A stretch of DNA of 64,000 nt from Bombardia bombarda (Eukaryota; Ascomycota; Sordariomycetes; Sordariales; Lasiosphaeriaceae): NCBI GenBank assembly GCA_030512295.1, contig JAULSR010000011.1, positions 930,001-994,000 on the forward strand, given 5' to 3'. The stretch's first letter is position 1. Each line of letters opens with the position of its first letter. Under the pieces are notes generated by a model, which saw nothing but the letters and a program-made list of their open reading frames with translations, did no database searches and was not told the origin of the DNA. A program made the translations under genes and the position numbers. Shown piece after piece: positions 11,973 to 23,850 of the stretch.

Positions 11973-14900
11973 ATGTTTTGGAGATTTGGCGGTTACGCCA
12001 ACATCTCCACGATCGATACCATCCTCGAAAAGGAGAACTTCACGCTGGAGGAGCTCCTGGACGAAGCCGACCTTATCCAGGAGCTTAAGCAGCACAATGC
12101 GAAGCTCGTCGAATACCTCCGGGACCAGAACGTGCTCGAGAAGCTCCTAAAGTATGTCATTGCGCCTCGGCTCGAGCCTGTGGCAGCCCCCAACGACGAT
12201 GACGAAGAGGAGGATGTCGAGGGCAAGGGCAAGTCCGTGGCACTCTTTTCTTCGAGGCCACGCGCCTCGTCCAATACTTCATCAAGGGCTACAGACATGA
12301 GCAGCGATGACGGGGCAATCGAGAAGAAACGCAATAGGTATGCGTTTGTTGCCAGCGAGATTCTTTCCTCGGACAATTGGAGCATCTATGAATCTGTCAT
12401 GGAGAGCAGAGATCTTCTTCGGCAATTTTGGCAGTTCCTGAAGCGTCCAACTCCACTCGACCCCCTCCAGGCCAGCTATTTCACAAAAGTCAACGAGTCG
12501 TTGTTTGACAAGAAGACGGAAGATATGCTAGCACTACTCAAGTCGCTGGACGGCGCTGTTCCTGATATGCTAAAGCATGTGGATTGTCCTATGATCATGG
12601 ATCTGCTGCTCAGGATCATAAGCTTGGAACGCACCGAGAGCGGTCAGGGAACCGTTGAGGTGAGCTCCCATTCCTCTATCATAGCCACGTCTCGAGCTAA
12701 CCACCGTGCTGTGTAGTGGCTTTATACGCAAGATGTTATGCCGACCCTCTTATCTTTCTTAGGCCCGGAGCATAGCTGGGCGACTCAGACTTCAGCAGGC
12801 GACTTTTTGAAGGCAATTATCACGGTTTCAGCAAATGCTTCGCAAAACGAGCAGACCTGTATCGGCCCGAACGAACTAACGCGACAACTTGTCTCCAAGC
12901 CATGCGTCAAGCAGCTTATCAAATATATGCTGGGTGGTGGAAATCCACTGACCTGTGGTGTGGGCATTATTATTGAAGTTATCAGGAAGAATAACTCGGA
13001 CTATGATCCGGATGGCGCATCACCGAACTCGCTTCCGTCGAGCCGCGACCCTATTTATCTCGGAACACTACTTCGTCTTTTTGCCCAGCATATTCCCGAC
13101 TTTATGAACCTGATCATGAACGTTCCTGCTCAGCAAGATCGCAAGCTGTCGACCTTTGGCAAAAGGATCGAGCCGTTGGGCTTCGATCGCTTTAAGACGT
13201 GTGAGTTGATGGCAGAGCTGCTACATTGCAGCAATATGGGCCTTCTCAACGAACCGGGCTCCGAGGAGTTTATTGCAGCGCGGGATGCGCAACGTCAGCG
13301 AATGCGTGAAGAAGGGCGGTTTATGCCTCTTCGCGTCGACGAACCACCTTCAACCGAGGATCTCACAATGCGCAGCACGCAGTCCACTGCTGCGACTGAA
13401 GGTCGCCGACTCGAGGTTACTAACAGTTCGGTTGAAGACGATGGCTTTGAGGAGGTGACTGCGGACGACAGCACTCATGGGATCGAGGAGCTCCCGGAAG
13501 GATCTGCTCCAATCTCCTCAACATCTTTGGATGATGACGATTTCGTCGATGAATCTCTTGACTCGTCGCCAAGGTTTGAATTCGCTAAGCTTGAAACGAG
13601 CAAGCATGATAACAGCCAGGACTTTGAGCATTCGGACCTGGTGGTCAGGCCCCTCTCGCCGACCAAAAAGGCGGCGGAAGACGCAGAAAACTCTGCTGCA
13701 ATCAAGGCTGCAGATGCTGATAAGTCTCCTGCCAAAGAAGCTGCGTCTTTCACCAAGGAAAAGCAATCGCAAGAGCAAACCGCCAAATCCGAGTCCTGCG
13801 AGTCGTCTGAGCTCGAGGGCGATGGCAAACCCTCGACGACTACTCGGACAGAAACAGCCCTGCCAGTAACAACTTTGGAGAGTGATCCTATAAAGGCTCC
13901 GCAGCTAGCTGAAGCAACCGCCGAGAAGTCGAGCACATCGGGAGATATCTCGCCTCGCCCAGAAGACACACCGGCTCCATTGTTCTCGGGCCAGGGCGCT
14001 CCGGCTGCCCCATCTCAAGCTCCTGCCAAGGATGACACAACACAACCAAAAGAGACTACAAGCCCGAATGTAGTCGAAGTAGTTGGGGAGTCCGCTGAAA
14101 CATCAGCTACCGAGATCAAGACCAAGCAACCTCAGGGGGTAGAAGTCTCGATCGTGGTAGACCCCGTGGACGATGAGACAATACTGCTTGACGAAAGCCA
14201 GAAGGCTGTTGTTGGCGACTTTTTGAAGATGAAGTTTGTTGAGTATGATGTTGTTCCGACAATTCTCAGGTTCTTCTTCGCCCATCCGTGGAACAACTTT
14301 CTTCACAATGTGGTATATGATATTGTGCAACAGGTCTTCAATGGCCCCATGGATCGCGGCTATAATCCCACGCTTGCCATCAGTCTCTTTGAGGCAGCAG
14401 ACATCACAAACCAGATCATCAACGGCCAGCGTGCTAGCGAGAAATCCGAACGCGAGCACAAGACTCGTATGGGCTACATGGGCCATTTAACTTTGATCGC
14501 CGAAGAAGTTGTCAAGTTTACCGAACGTAACCCTCCAGAGCTCCTCAAAAATGACACGGTTATGGACAAGGTTATGGCGCAAGAATGGATCAACTACGTT
14601 GAGGGCCCGCTCGCCGAAACCCGCGAGAGAGATAATGCCATTCTCGGAGGCGTGCGGCCCGAAGTTGCAAGCAATAACCGGGCACAGGCGTCCTCACTAG
14701 CCAGTGCTGGGTTGGTCAACATCAGCTCTACTGCGCTACAAGAGGCCGGTCTTATGGGAAGCCAGCATCTTTCCGATAATTCTGGCGGCGGTGAGGTGGG
14801 ACCTTTTGCTATTAGCTCTGGGACGACCCTTAGCAGCGGATTCGGCAGCTCGAGTGACGAGGAGGACGACGAAGAGCAGGAGAACGAGGAGGACGTAAAC

Positions 14901-17900
14901 AATGAGGTTCGTCGGACAAAATCTCATTCAAAAAGTCATGATCCATTTTTTATCAATTCCTCTTCCTTCGGACGTTTAGTGGGCCCAAGTGGGTCCAAAG
15001 TCGCAGCACCGTCGTTGCCAACGACGTCAGCATGGGGGTTTTCGGACGCGCCAGGGACTATTTTCACTCCACGCTGGGAAAGGGAACTGGGGCCGTCTAC
15101 TTACCTTAAACTGAACTCAGGCCCAAGTGGGCAGAATGTCGGCGGTCGGGAACTGTCGCCTGGGATCAAAGTTGGTCTCAACCGAGATGCGGCGGTAAAG
15201 GAACCATTGCCGCCTGCGGTGGACATACAATCGCCACTGCCTTCGGTATTTAAAGCAGAACCGCTCGGAGATACTTTTATCGGCTTTGATGAAGCTTCCA
15301 ATCATATATGGGGCAGACAGACTCGGGAAAGTTCTGCCCAGCACACCGGACAAGATATTTCGCAATTGCAGCTCCGGGATGGTACCGCCGATATAGAGCA
15401 TGAACACTTTTTCTCTCGGCCAGGAGACGAATATCTTGGACATAGTTTTGACGACAATACCTCTGATGCTCGCCTGCATTCCGAACCGGAAACCCAACAG
15501 CCATCATTATCACTTCCCCCCCGCCTCAGGCGGACTCTGTCCCAGGATCCTTTCTGCCACAATCTGGCCTAGTCTATGGTCCTTTTTGGTCCTCTAACTC
15601 TGGACCGAGATCACCTTCATCTTCACTGTCACCTACATCGGAATACATTCTGCCAAACTTGGAAGAGCGATTGGGATCAAGTCGTCTCGGTGGGAAATCT
15701 ATTCTGCCAGTTACTTCTGGACCAAATACCTCAGCGTATATACCGAGTTCCCGCTCCCCCAGATCGACCGAGACCTTCTATGTCAACAAGCCTGATCTGC
15801 CTTATGGATTACCTTCCCTAGGGTTTCAATCATAGAAAAGCCGGATGAAGACATTTGTACCTTTTCATTCGATGATGCAGCCGCGGGACATCACGCAGAG
15901 CCAGAGTTACAGGCATGGACACAGGCCTGGGACGAGGAAGACAGCGAGAGACACAGCAAGGGAGACAGCGAACAAGACTTCACAGAACAAGGACCACAAG
16001 ACCAGAACACAACAGAGGAAAGCTCACCAAAGCGGCAAAAGCGGGAAACACAACCCCAGGATCCACAAGACCCGCAAACCGTGCTCTGGACTCGTACTAC
16101 GTCAATCACTGTCACCGGACAGCCCGCTACTGAGTCTTCTGCTGCTTCTGCATTCAACCAGGACTTGCCTACCTCTATACTTGATGCGGAAATCTCTGCC
16201 GGGACAGATAATGAATCACCTGAGGAGTTCTGGAAGTCGCAACGTCAGGCAGCTCAAAAGAGAAAAGTTTCACAAGGCAATCGTGACGCTTCGGGCACCG
16301 TTCAGGACGAGGCCTGCGTCCACGATCCGATCTTTGACTACGTTCTGGAAAGGCGGAATGTGTCTGAACCATGTCAAGATGGTAATATCGCGCTGAGCAC
16401 GATTCCTCATCTCATGCTTAAGCCGGATGCTGCACATGGTTGGGGTGCGGAGAGGAAGATAAACTCTGAAGTTTCTGGGTCTATCATGGGTTCTTGGTGC
16501 TTTATCTTTACACATTTCCTTTTATTTCTTGTTTGTCAGGTTGTTGTAGCGGCATGATGCCCCGAGCGATGTGTTAGCGATGTAACTCAGCATGCTTTGG
16601 CTTTATTCATAAGTCAAGAGCTATTCGAGTTGCATTTCTCTGTCGTGGTGTGATATAATGCTGTCAGCTGTTGTTCCATCTCTTCCTGTCAACCGCCAAA
16701 TCCAACGCGATAGGACAACGACGTCTTGACCTCCAGAGTTCAACCTCCTACAGTCCGGTAGCCACGTCCGCACCAGGCGTCTTTTCTAGAAGCGTTCCGC
16801 TCTTTTCATGCCTCAACCACGATGGGCGTGGTCTTGAAGATTCTTCTGGCTCATTTACTTGTCATTTTTTGTTATTTCCTTCAGTTTTTCTCTATCACTT
16901 ACATGACCTGTGGATCTGCCCTGAGCCAAGCGCATGAAAGATAGCTAACTGTTGTTCTAAAGTTTCGAGCTTATACCGATCCTTTGAACGCGAGCTCATC
17001 CAGCTCCATGCATCCTCCGTCAATTCCTCCTCCGCCGCCGCCGCCACCTCCACTCAATGTCCCTCCGTCGCGGGCGCGCCTACAGCTCGCTGCTAGGCTG
17101 GCTATGAACAAACGCAATGCTGCGGCTGTATCGGCAAACGGCGAGGAAGGCGCTTCCCCTCCGGGTGACGACGACTGTGGATCTGGAAGCTTCGGATCAC
17201 CAGAGACCAGCGACCGTCAACGTAATCCATTCGCAGACGACGAGGACGACGAGCACGGAGGCAGCGGCTCCGGCTCCGGCAGCGATGGCGAAGTGGACAA
17301 TGGGGATGACGACGACGTCGGAAGCAGTGCGTGGAATCGTGGCTCGTGGTGGCGTGGGGTGGTCCGTACTGCCCGGCGGAGCAACCGGAAGAAGGACGAG
17401 GCGGACAAGACTAAAGAAACAGAGCGGTTTGGGGACGGTCGCGATGATAGTGACGAGTCCGACGACGCTGTTGATGAGGATGAGGTGGATGAGGAGATGG
17501 AGGACGAGGAGTTTGGCGACTTTGCCATGCCCGAGGTTGAGGGCAGTGGACGAGATCCGTCGGCTGCCGCCTCTTCCGGAGGTATGGTCTCTGGGATTGA
17601 TCCCTCGAGAGAGAAGATCTTGCTTAAGCCGCTGCCAGTGCATCCGAGCTCGCTGAAACCCAGTGTCAGTCCGTTTGGCAGCCTTTGGCCATTTTCTGGC
17701 CAGGGGTTCGGGTCAGCAAAGGATAAGAAGGAGGATGCGTTGAAGGATGTGGTGTGGGAGAAGGCGGGGGGCGAGTCGGCGGATCAGGACTTTGCTACGG
17801 TGGGCGAGAAGGTCTTTGAGGAGCCGGTGGAGCTGGACGAGGAGGGTGTGCTGGGGGAGGACGGCAAGAGGATCGATCGGGCGGTGGAGGCCAAGAGGCG

Positions 17901-17991
17901 GACGAGCATTGAGGACCCGGATGATGATGAGGTTGTTGTGGGACATGGGGTTGGAGAGGAGGTGATTGTGGGGAGGCATGAACTTGCTTAG
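11973..17991 (+). CDS. SIT4 phosphatase-associated protein (SAPS domain)
   Basis: Best model: exons 11973-12659, 12717-14906 and 16963-17991, all phase 0, giving 1301 residues. The SAPS domain covers roughly residues 1-500 (MFWRFGGY.., FTLEELLDEADLIQE, NPLTCGVGIIIEVIRKNN), with a second SAPS block around residues 730-870 (KFVEYDVVPTILRFFFAHPWNNFLHNVVYDI). The C-terminal exon carries the usual tail: Pro-rich run, SRARLQLAARLAM, NPFADDEDDE, EEFGDFAMPE. SAPS proteins are regulatory partners of the PP6/Sit4 phosphatase and link it to the cell cycle and nutrient signalling. The second intron, 14907-16962, is 2056 nt. It has a GTTCGT donor and a branch site GCTAAC 13 nt before AAAG, and it is full of coding-like sequence (separate entry). 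Without splicing at 14907, the reading frame continues to a stop at 15572 and gives a 1180-residue alternative product. Confidence 0.85.
14907..16557 (+). other. Coding-like insert inside the large SAPS intron
   Basis: From the donor at 14907 the SAPS frame stays open for 221 codons to the TAG at 15570-15572. A coherent Ser/Pro-rich translation then continues in the -1 frame, as if one base were missing in the 7-C run at 15516-15522 (..SVPGSFLPQSGLVYGPFW..). A credible intron (GTATAT..CCCTAG, 15736-15821) then joins to a third segment that is open to the TGA at 16555-16557. That segment is Gln/Glu-rich (EEFWKSQRQAAQKRK) and ends in a hydrophobic stretch. There is no ATG in the first segment before its stop, so it cannot start a gene alone. 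I do not recognise the protein. It may be an alternative C-terminus, a skipped exon, or an inserted and decaying gene fragment. Confidence 0.5.
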
Positions 17992-19327
17992 TTTTTTTTT
18001 TTTTTTTTGTTGGTGTGGTGTGATGTGATGTGGTATGGTAGCTGAGTGGTGGATACTTATGTTTACGAACGAAGGAACGAGGGATTTGGTTTTGGTGGAT
18101 GGTGATGGAAAGATTTTACATGTGCGCGTGTGCGGTAATGGAACGACGCAATGGCGATATATATAAATTGGTAAGTAGGTATGGAAGGGTGGATGGATGG
18201 GAATGATTGGCTGTAGTTGTAGCTACACTGTGGTTCTATTTTGAAGTTTTCTTGACGCTGTTTAGGGGGGGGGGGGGGGTGGAAAGGGTGGTTGGATGTA
18301 TGGGTTAGCATCGTGGTCATCATCATCATCATCATCATCGTCATCTTCATTCATCACATGGGGGCGGGTTGTGATAGAATAGGTGTATTTGTAGTTATTG
18401 GTTATGGCCTATTTTCTGTTGATGGTTTGTATGTCGTGATGATTATGTTTGTTTCTGTCTTGCATATTTGTCGAGCTGTTTTGGTTGTGAGGTGTGGCTA
18501 ACTGGACAGATACGTCTGTTGCTGCAGGCGCTGGTGCGGAAAGTTGTATTTATGTGGATTACATATGGAAGGTTTGGACGGTTGAATTATGGGCGAAATA
18601 GATTTCGAGTCCTTAGTGTATTTGGATTGTTGCTTCGAGCGGATTGGAAAGAGTGATTGATGTCACTCTACTGAGCTGTGGTTAAGAACATTTTGTTTAT
18701 TGGTGCAGGGGGCGTCTTATCACTCCTTATCATTCCTTATTGCTAACACATAAGTGTCGAGGGTACTTCTTGCTCACATGTATCCTCGGCACATGACAAT
18801 CAACCCTCCATCCCGCTCCCCCCACGATGTCATACAGTATTGAGCTGCTGGGGACGTGGCGCAATTGTGGCCTCTTGGTGGCTGCATCAAGTGATTCAGA
18901 AGCAGGTGGCTGAAGCGAATCATTGCGAACTCTTGTGGTGACCTGGCAAAATATGTTTCTCAGGGCCTTCTTTGGCGTGTTGGTGTTTCTATACGTGTCG
19001 GTCTCCATACGGGTACCAGGTCAGTCTTTGCGAAGCGAGGAAGGTGCTCATGCCGCTTCTTCCTGCCCTGTCCAGCTTGACGGGGCCAGACAAACATACC
19101 TAATCACGGTCGCACTCCTTTCTCGGACTCGGCGCAATGCTAGAACAAGTTTAGACATACTGTGGTAATAATTGACATGACACCTACAAATGAACAGATT
19201 GTTTACTACTTTAACCGACCGCATCCTACGATCCGAACCTGAGTGCTTTGGCAGTTTGACTGCTGCTTTGTGACCTAACCTAAGGTACCTAACTTATAGC
19301 TCTTGTGCGCTGCAATTAAGCTATCCG
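17992..19327. other. SAPS 3' flank and spacer with homopolymers
   Basis: It contains 17 T directly after the SAPS stop (17992-18008), 15 G at 18265-18279 and a (CAT)n run near 18317-18340. No credible gene was seen; small ORFs here are compositionally simple. Confidence 0.5.
18265..18279. repeat. Poly-G tract (15 nt)
   Basis: A run of 15 G, followed about 40 bp later by a CAT trinucleotide run, in the SAPS 3' flank. Confidence 0.9.
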
Positions 19328-20724
19328 ATGCCTTCTGCCCCTCCAGAAGAGGATGCGCGCGTTGAGCACCAACTGGGCGAAGACGACGACAATGACAGCC
19401 TCCCAAAATGCAAAGCCCCGACGCTCCTCTCCAAACTCAGCTATGCGAGCTACATCTACGCGATTAAGGGAGCGATAGCGCCGCTCGTGTGGCTGCGCGA
19501 CTGGAAGGAGTACTTTATCCCGCCTGAAGGGGCGCCCAACATTGTCAAGACGTACGAGTGTCGGCCCAGCTTGCCAGTCCGGTGAGTACCTCGCATCTTT
19601 TCAGACTTGCGACGTCTCTAGGCAGCTAACAAAACTCCCGCCATCGTCAGCATCTTCTTCCCCTCCTCGTACGACCAAACCTCCCCCGCAAGCCTACCGA
19701 CCCTCCTAACCATCCACGGCGGCGGCTTCTGCGTCGGCAACGTGCGCGACGACGACGAGTGGAATCGCGCCTTCGCCGACGCCCACGACGTGCTCGTCAT
19801 CGCGCTCAACTACTCCAAGGCCCCCGGGTCGCCATTCCCGACCGCCCTGCACGACATCGAGGCCCTGCTGCTCGCTGTCCTCGCCGACGAGAGCTTGCCC
19901 GTCGACCGCTCCCTACATGACAACAAAAGTGGCCTGGGCCGCACTGCCCTCCTCGGCTTCTCCGCAGGCGGCAACCTCGCCCTGTCTGCCGCACAGCTGC
20001 CCTCGGTTCGCGCGCACCCGCTCGCGCCCGCCGCAGTCGTCAGCGTCTACGGCGCGCTGGACCTGAGCGTCCCGCCTGCTGAGAAGCTCGCTAACCGGCC
20101 GTGGAAGGCTGGGCTGCCTGCTCCGCGGGGCACTGGTGGGACTGGTGGTGATGATGATGAAGGAAGGGTAGACGCGCTAAGCACCTTCGCCCCGACCTTT
20201 GAATGGTCGTACATACCCTACGGGCAGGACCTGCGCGACCCGCTGCTGAGCCCGGGGGGTATGCGCCCCGCGACAGGCTGCCGCCATATGTGGCGCTCGT
20301 GGCGGCGGAGCTGGATATGCTGGCGCATGAGAGCTGGCGGGCGGCGTGTCGGTTGGGGAATGAGCAGATGACGAAGGGGGGAGAGGGAGGGAGGACGAGG
20401 GTGGTGCCGGATCGGGAGAGTCGGGAGAAGCCGTGGCGGGTGTGCGGGAGGGAGGATGTGGGGGGGAAGGTTGGGGAGTTGGAACGGGAGGGGGATGAGA
20501 GGTTTGCGTGGGAGGATTATGTACATGTGGATGGGGATGATGGTGGAGAGGAGAGAGGCGTCAAGTGGCTGCTTGTGCCGGATGTGAACCATGGGTTTGA
20601 CAACCCGCAGTTCAGAGGCATGTTGGGCGGCGACGAGGAGACGATTAAAGATGCGGTGTTGAAGACGAAGGCGTACCAGGCGGAGCTGGGGAGGTGGTTG
20701 AGGGAGAGGGTTTGGGGTTTGTAG
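19328..20724 (+). CDS. Alpha/beta-hydrolase fold-3 (HSL-like) with a one-base frameshift
   Basis: Exon 1 is 19328-19581 and exon 2 starts at 19651 (donor GTGAGT, branch GCTAAC, acceptor GTCAG). The oxyanion-hole motif is HGGGF (TIHGGGFCVG), the nucleophile elbow is GFSAGG and the catalytic-His region is PDVNHGFDNP, typical of the hormone-sensitive-lipase-like esterase family. The frame breaks at the six-G run 20254-20259. Before it the frame reads ..DPLLSPGG; after it the -1 frame continues sensibly as YAPRDRLPPYVALVAAELDMLAHESW to the stop at 20724. One extra G would restore a continuous protein of about 440 residues. It is either a sequencing slip or a recent pseudogene. Substrate is unknown. 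Confidence 0.75.
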
Positions 20725-20966
20725 GGGGGCTGTTGTTGTTCTTGTCTTGGGTTGTGTTTATTGGTCCGAGTAATACGTGCGTACATGATACCTTGGTAGA
20801 TGAGAATAAATGTCGACGATTTCGACTTCTTTTTCGTTGTGATACTTTGATGAGGCGCAGGTGTGGAGATATATTCAATTGCCGGTGCCCGATGACTTAA
20901 TCATTGGAAACATGTGCAAACAGGATTGAAAAAAGAAACTGGTTGCAAAAAGATGCAAAAGTGAAA
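20725..20966. other. Spacer
   Basis: Short 3' flank between the hydrolase and the tRNA-Tyr gene. Nothing further is seen. Confidence 0.4.
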
Positions 20967-21053
20967 TCTCCTCGACCGGAATCGAGCCGGTGACCTTTCG
21001 ATATGATTTTATCAATTACAGTCGAACGTGATAGCCAACTACACCACAAGGAG
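20967..21053 (-). tRNA. tRNA-Tyr (GUA) with 13-nt intron
   Basis: The minus strand folds as a complete tRNA. The acceptor stem CTCCTTG pairs with CGAGGAG (C1-G72, as usual for eukaryotic tRNA-Tyr) with discriminator A. The B-box/T-loop reads GGCTCGATTCC. The anticodon stem TTCGA/TCGAA encloses CTGTAA, followed by a 13-nt intron (ttgataaaatcat) placed one base 3' of the anticodon. T-runs downstream suit Pol III termination. A second copy lies at 59533-59618 on the other strand. Confidence 0.93.
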
Positions 21054-21957
21054 GTTTAATTTCATTTGTTGAAAAAGTGGAACGGAATCACTGGTCAAGG
21101 TGACTGAGTGGTTGAGTCATGACCGTAGCCCAGTGCGACCCACTTGATGTCCCTGATACGCCCCTTTTTCAGCCGTTGTTTCCACTTTCCACGACAGGAT
21201 ACCTATCAATGCATCATGATTTTATTTGCAGCGTGCCGAAGCGATTTGACACATGAAGGATATATGTCACTATGGGCAGGGTTTTGCATTTGCAAGTCAC
21301 GGGAAGGTGATATCCCGTTATGAAACACGCGTCCTAGGCGACTATCATCTGAGTCCAGTGACTGGATCGGTGAATGGATGGACGGACTTAGTCATTTGCG
21401 GTACACAGATAGTTCCAGGTCGGCTATCATGATGTTTAACGAATATTGGTCTGGGTTGTTTCATTTAGACTAAGCTCTATCTCTATCTATTCAGTTGCTA
21501 GGACAAAACAAAATCTACAAAGGGAAAACAAGCCACAAACATACGATTACTGTGCCCTTCGAATCATGTGAAAACAACCGCAAGGGAAACCGGACTGGCT
21601 ATGAAGATGATGATGCCATCACAACCAGGGCGAAAATGAAAGTGAAAAGAAAAAGAATGGTAAAAAAAAAAAATATGAGTCGAGAGTGAACAGCGTTTCC
21701 AACCCATCCGTCGGTCATTCTCCACCATAATAACAATGCCATGATGGGTAAGGGTCATTCTTGAAAAACACAGGACCAGACCATCTTTTCAATGCTCTGT
21801 CTTGTGTGTGCAAGCCTCACATAATAAAGTAAATCAACTGTAAGCCAAAGCGTTGCTCTCCCCTACGTTACCGCTGAATCGAGACCAAAAGTCTCTCCAA
21901 TGCTGCTTGCAGCGTATATTCCAGGTACAGCAGGTTTTGGCTTTATGAAGAAGAATC
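21054..21957. other. Spacer
   Basis: About 900 bp between the tRNA-Tyr and the 3' end of the Gln-rich gene. It includes an A-rich tract near 21661-21672. No credible coding or RNA gene was seen. Confidence 0.45.
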
Positions 21958-23850
21958 TTACTTATCGGCTTGGTCGTGTTGCTGTGCCTCTGCCGGAGGC
22001 GCAGGATACTCGTGCTGCAGCTGAGGTTGGGAAATATCAAGCTGAGGAACAGCTGACTGTTGCAGCAGCCGTCGGCGGGTCCATTCCTGCTGGTATTGCT
22101 GTTGCCATTCCGGCGACATCTGCTGCCATCGCTGCCGCTCTCTCGGCAACATCTGCTGTAACCATTGCTGCCATACTGCCTGGATCCGCTGCTGTTGTTG
22201 ATTCAGCCCCTGAGGCAGTTGCGCAAACATCATGGTGCTTGTCGGTTGCTGATTCGGTTGTTGATGCTGCGTCTGCGACACCTCCTGCTGCCACTGCGGA
22301 TCGAAGACGGCTTGCTGCTGAGAACCGGCATTAAAGTCGTTTGGCCCGTAGGCTCCCACCACCGGCGAAGGGATGGAAGCCTGAGGAATTGGGAAAGGTG
22401 TCGTATTCACATCGGCCTGCGTCTGTCCTTGGTTCTTAGTTTGTGTGGCCTTCTTAGTCTGTTTTTGGGCCTGCGTCTGCGTCTTCTTCTGAGCCTGAGA
22501 TTGCGTCTTGGCTTGGGCACCAGCGTCTGACTTGCCAGAAGCCTTTCTTCCGCCTCGACCTCTTCCTCTTCCTTGAGCGCCCCCACTGGCTGCACGTGGG
22601 GGCTGAGGCGGAACCGGGCTCTGAGGAATGTTTTGGCCTGTGTTTGGAGTATTCTGGTACAACTGGGACAGAAGTTAGTTCAGCTGCCTTGATATTAATC
22701 TGCAGTGGTGGCGTATATCCTTACCTGAGCATTAGGTGTTTGGGACGGGAATGGGGTTGATCCATAAGCATATGCTTGCGGGCTTGACTGCGTGTTTAGA
22801 GTAAAATCCCAGAATTGCGGCGACTGTGTAAGAGCTGAGTATCCAGGATCGGGTGAAGCCGAGACTGGATACCTGCCGGGAACCGTTGGAAAGGCTGGTG
22901 GCGCTGCGCCTTGTGTGAACGCCATAGTGGGTATCGCCATGCTCCAGGGCGCAGCTGGTTGAGGTAAACCACCCTGCTGGAAGCCCATCGTCTGCTGTGG
23001 CTGCACGTCCATGCTGGAAGAACCCATCTGGCCCTGTGCCGAGGTATTGTTCCCGGCAGATATGTCAGGCGTGCGATAATCTTTGAGTTTCAAATTTCTG
23101 GCCACATTATCATCCCTCTTCTTCATGACCGCCTCTACGGGACTGGCCACAGTGTCTCTCCCAGACAGGCTTCTTTGCTGCAGCCTACTTAGTTGCGATC
23201 TTTCTCCGGCAGTCAGACTGGGTGATGGTGCTGGGATGGGTGCCTGCTGCTGTTGACCATGCTGTGGGCAGTGCTGTTGACTGGAGGTTGTATGTTGCCT
23301 CTTCATGGGAGCACTGGGTGATTCGGTGAGCTGCCTTTTGGCTGGCCTCACAGGGGTGTTCGACGGAGGCACGTCTTGAACTGGTGGCTGGTAGATGTGG
23401 AGGGAGTTTGAAATGAAAGATAGGATCGGGTATTGGTAGCCATGCTGTGGCGCTTGTCCCTCTTGTCCACCATGGCTGACCACAGGTATGGCGTGGGAGA
23501 ACAGCTCGGGCGGGAACTCTACACCAAAGTTTTCGCCGGCTGGGATGTGTGAGGGATGGAAAATCAGCAAGGCGGAGTCGTTATAGTCGTTGGGGGTCGG
23601 CTCGGGGCCGTTGACAGCGGTAGCGTCCCACGAGGGACCGTTTCCTGCGGGGGCGGGAGCTTGCGCATTCATGGCCTGGCTGCCATAGTAATTGAAACCT
23701 GGTAAATTGAAGAGTTAGCTGTAGAATACTAATGGCCCAGTCAACGACTTCAAAAATGCTTTGGACAAACGCAGGCACGAACTTACCGGGCTGCTCATCA
23801 CCCTGCTGCTGCTGCTGCTCCCTCCCTTGCGGTCCATCACCGTCGGCCAT
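21958..23850 (-). CDS. Gln/Pro-rich low-complexity protein, unknown function
   Basis: Three exons (23850-23787, 23698-22725, 22662-21958) with consensus splice sites give 580 residues. The protein opens MADGDGPQGREQQQQQGDEQPG. The middle contains proline-rich segments and one more ordered-looking stretch (TAGERSQLSRLQQRSLSGRDTVASPVEAVMKKRDDNVARNL, in parts). The C-terminal third is an RGRGRGG motif followed by long Gln/Thr/Lys runs and a Gln/Trp-rich region (QQWLQQMLPRERQRWQQMSPEWQQQ). There is no catalytic domain, signal peptide or membrane span. The RGG and prion-like Gln-rich composition resembles RNA-binding or transcription-cofactor tails, but I recognise no family. The splice pattern and clean frames argue for a real gene. 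Confidence 0.7.
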
